A stretch of 64,000 bases of DNA from Pelagibacteraceae bacterium (lineage in GTDB: Bacteria; Pseudomonadota; Alphaproteobacteria; HIMB59), in contig BOYI01000001.1 in assembly GCA_019651435.1 (NCBI GenBank), forward strand, positions 1 through 64,000, written 5' to 3'. Below are positions 63,178 to 64,000 of this stretch, in pieces (within the stretch, counting starts at the first letter, position 1; every line of letters starts with the position of its first letter). The position numbers were made by a program, and so were the translations under genes. A model generated the notes under the pieces. The model saw nothing but the letters and a program-made list of their open reading frames with translations, searched no databases and was not told where the DNA came from.

Positions 63178-64000
63178 TCAGATCAAATTTATTATTTTTT
63201 GAATGTGTTTTTAAACAGTAGTACGTGAAATATTTAAGGTTTTTGAAACAGCAGTAATTTTACCATCTAATTGATCATATGTTTTCTGAATAAGTAAGCA
63301 TTTTTGTTCTTTTAAAGTTGAGTCGTAACATTCTGAACAAGGTGTGTAAGTAGGAGTTGTATTCTTAGTTTTAGTATTTGGAGCACTAGTTACTTGCTTT
63401 TGAAAAAGTTTCATAAATACACTTGATCCTAGCCAGTCTTTTACTTGAACAATTTTATCTGCATTCATATCATGAGCAACATTTTCAAATGGAGTGGTGA
63501 AGATATTGTAAAAATCTTTTGATTCATCTTTGTACAAACCACTTAACATAATTCTTGTATTTGAGTTAACCCCTTCGATTTGCCCATCTTCGTTTATAGC
63601 AATTAATCCAATACTATTAGTGTGAAGATATTCACTTCGTGGATGAAAGGAATAAATATTAGTGTGTTTAAAATTTTCTAGAAAAACTTTTTGTTCAACA
63701 GACTTTGCTGAAAGTTTAACAAGGGCTAATGTATGATCTTGTCGACTGCTTGTATCAGTTGAAGCATCCAAAACCCCAATAATATTTTGATTGTGATCAA
63801 AGATAGGACTTGCAAAACAAGAAAGACCCCCATGGCTTGTAAAGAAGTGTTCACCTCCAGCAACGATGGTAGGTGATTTTGTTTGTAAGCTTAATCCCAA
63901 ACCATTTGTTCCTCGGTATTTTTCCAACCAAACTGAGCCAGGTATAACTACTTTGCTAGCTTGGCTATTTAAAAATTGATTATCGTAAATGGTATCAAGG
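63178..64000 (-). CDS. AcoR-like transcriptional regulator without AAA+ domain (partial, runs off window)
   Basis: Runs past 64000, so the N-terminus is missing. GAF domain with RGTNGLGLSLQTKSPTIVAG, GEHFFTSHGGLSCFASPIFD and IIGVLDASTDTSSRQDHTL, the AcoR pattern. A PAS-like part follows (IGLIAINEDGQIEGVNSNTR), then a Cys segment CSECYDS and a Fis-type helix-turn-helix (QLDGKITAVSKTLNISRTTV), whose last turn is in a shifted frame ending at TGA 63178-63180. The sigma-54 ATPase domain normally between GAF/PAS and the helix-turn-helix is absent. It probably controls the adjacent catabolic genes by binding a small ligand. Confidence 0.75.

Overview
The window looks like a piece of a streamlined, A+T-rich alphaproteobacterial chromosome, probably marine. 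The gene orders rimI-miaB-phoH-ybeY-corC-lnt, nusA-infB-rbfA-truB-rpsO-pnp, fabI/fabB/fabA, coaBC-dut, rpsT-dnaA-dnaN-recF-gyrB, regB-regA and tsaE-amgK-murU-trxA are all alphaproteobacterial. Several genes usually present in these strings are missing (fur before miaB, rimP before nusA, ylxR before infB, ubiB after ubiE, addAB before trxA), which fits genome reduction. Start codons are often TTG or GTG and genes overlap or nearly touch. The lineage (for example a HIMB59/AEGEAN-169-like or SAR11-like group) is inference only.

Layout: 1-2.5 kb, phosphate signalling (phoU, phoB) joined to arsenate reductase and an aquaporin. 2.6-9.3 kb, a SET-domain gene, then tRNA modification, RNA metabolism and envelope genes. 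9.4-16.3 kb, the transcription/translation operon nusA to pnp. 16.4-23.9 kb (minus strand), methylthioadenosine salvage (mtnA, mtnP), unsaturated fatty acid synthesis (fabI, fabB, fabA), an E1-like enzyme, dut, a split coaBC and ubiE. 24-31.2 kb, mutM, rpsT and the replication block. 31.2-35.7 kb, RegB/RegA redox regulators and polA. 35.7-40.4 kb, class Ia ribonucleotide reductase with its own glutaredoxin and NrdR-like boxes. 40.6-46.5 kb, the SAM cycle (adenosine kinase, ahcY, metK), then tsaE, amgK, murU and trxA.

46.5-64 kb is an accessory metabolic region. On the minus strand are a methyltransferase, a DddP-family DMSP lyase, a 3-hydroxyisobutyrate-dehydrogenase-like enzyme and a second methyltransferase-like gene. 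A duplicated promoter precedes dddP and the dehydrogenase unit. On the plus strand a run of eleven tightly packed genes follows: betaine-homocysteine methyltransferase, two Rieske oxygenases, an HTD2-type hydratase, a CitE-type lyase, an MmgE/PrpD protein, two mandelate racemase-family enzymes, an aldehyde dehydrogenase, an MDR dehydrogenase and a ferredoxin-NADP reductase. It ends against a CDGSH Fe-S protein and an AcoR-like regulator that lacks an AAA+ domain. The best reading is breakdown of a methylated quaternary-ammonium osmolyte to CoA-linked C4/C5 acids, beside DMSP cleavage; the substrate is not proven.

Caution on quality: many reading frames are broken by single-base indels, often in homopolymers. 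They include genes that cannot be lost (dnaA, dnaN, gyrB, metK, rbfA). The breaks are absent from the first 13 kb and become dense after 46 kb. I treat them as consensus errors of the assembly and give each gene its full reconstructed extent.
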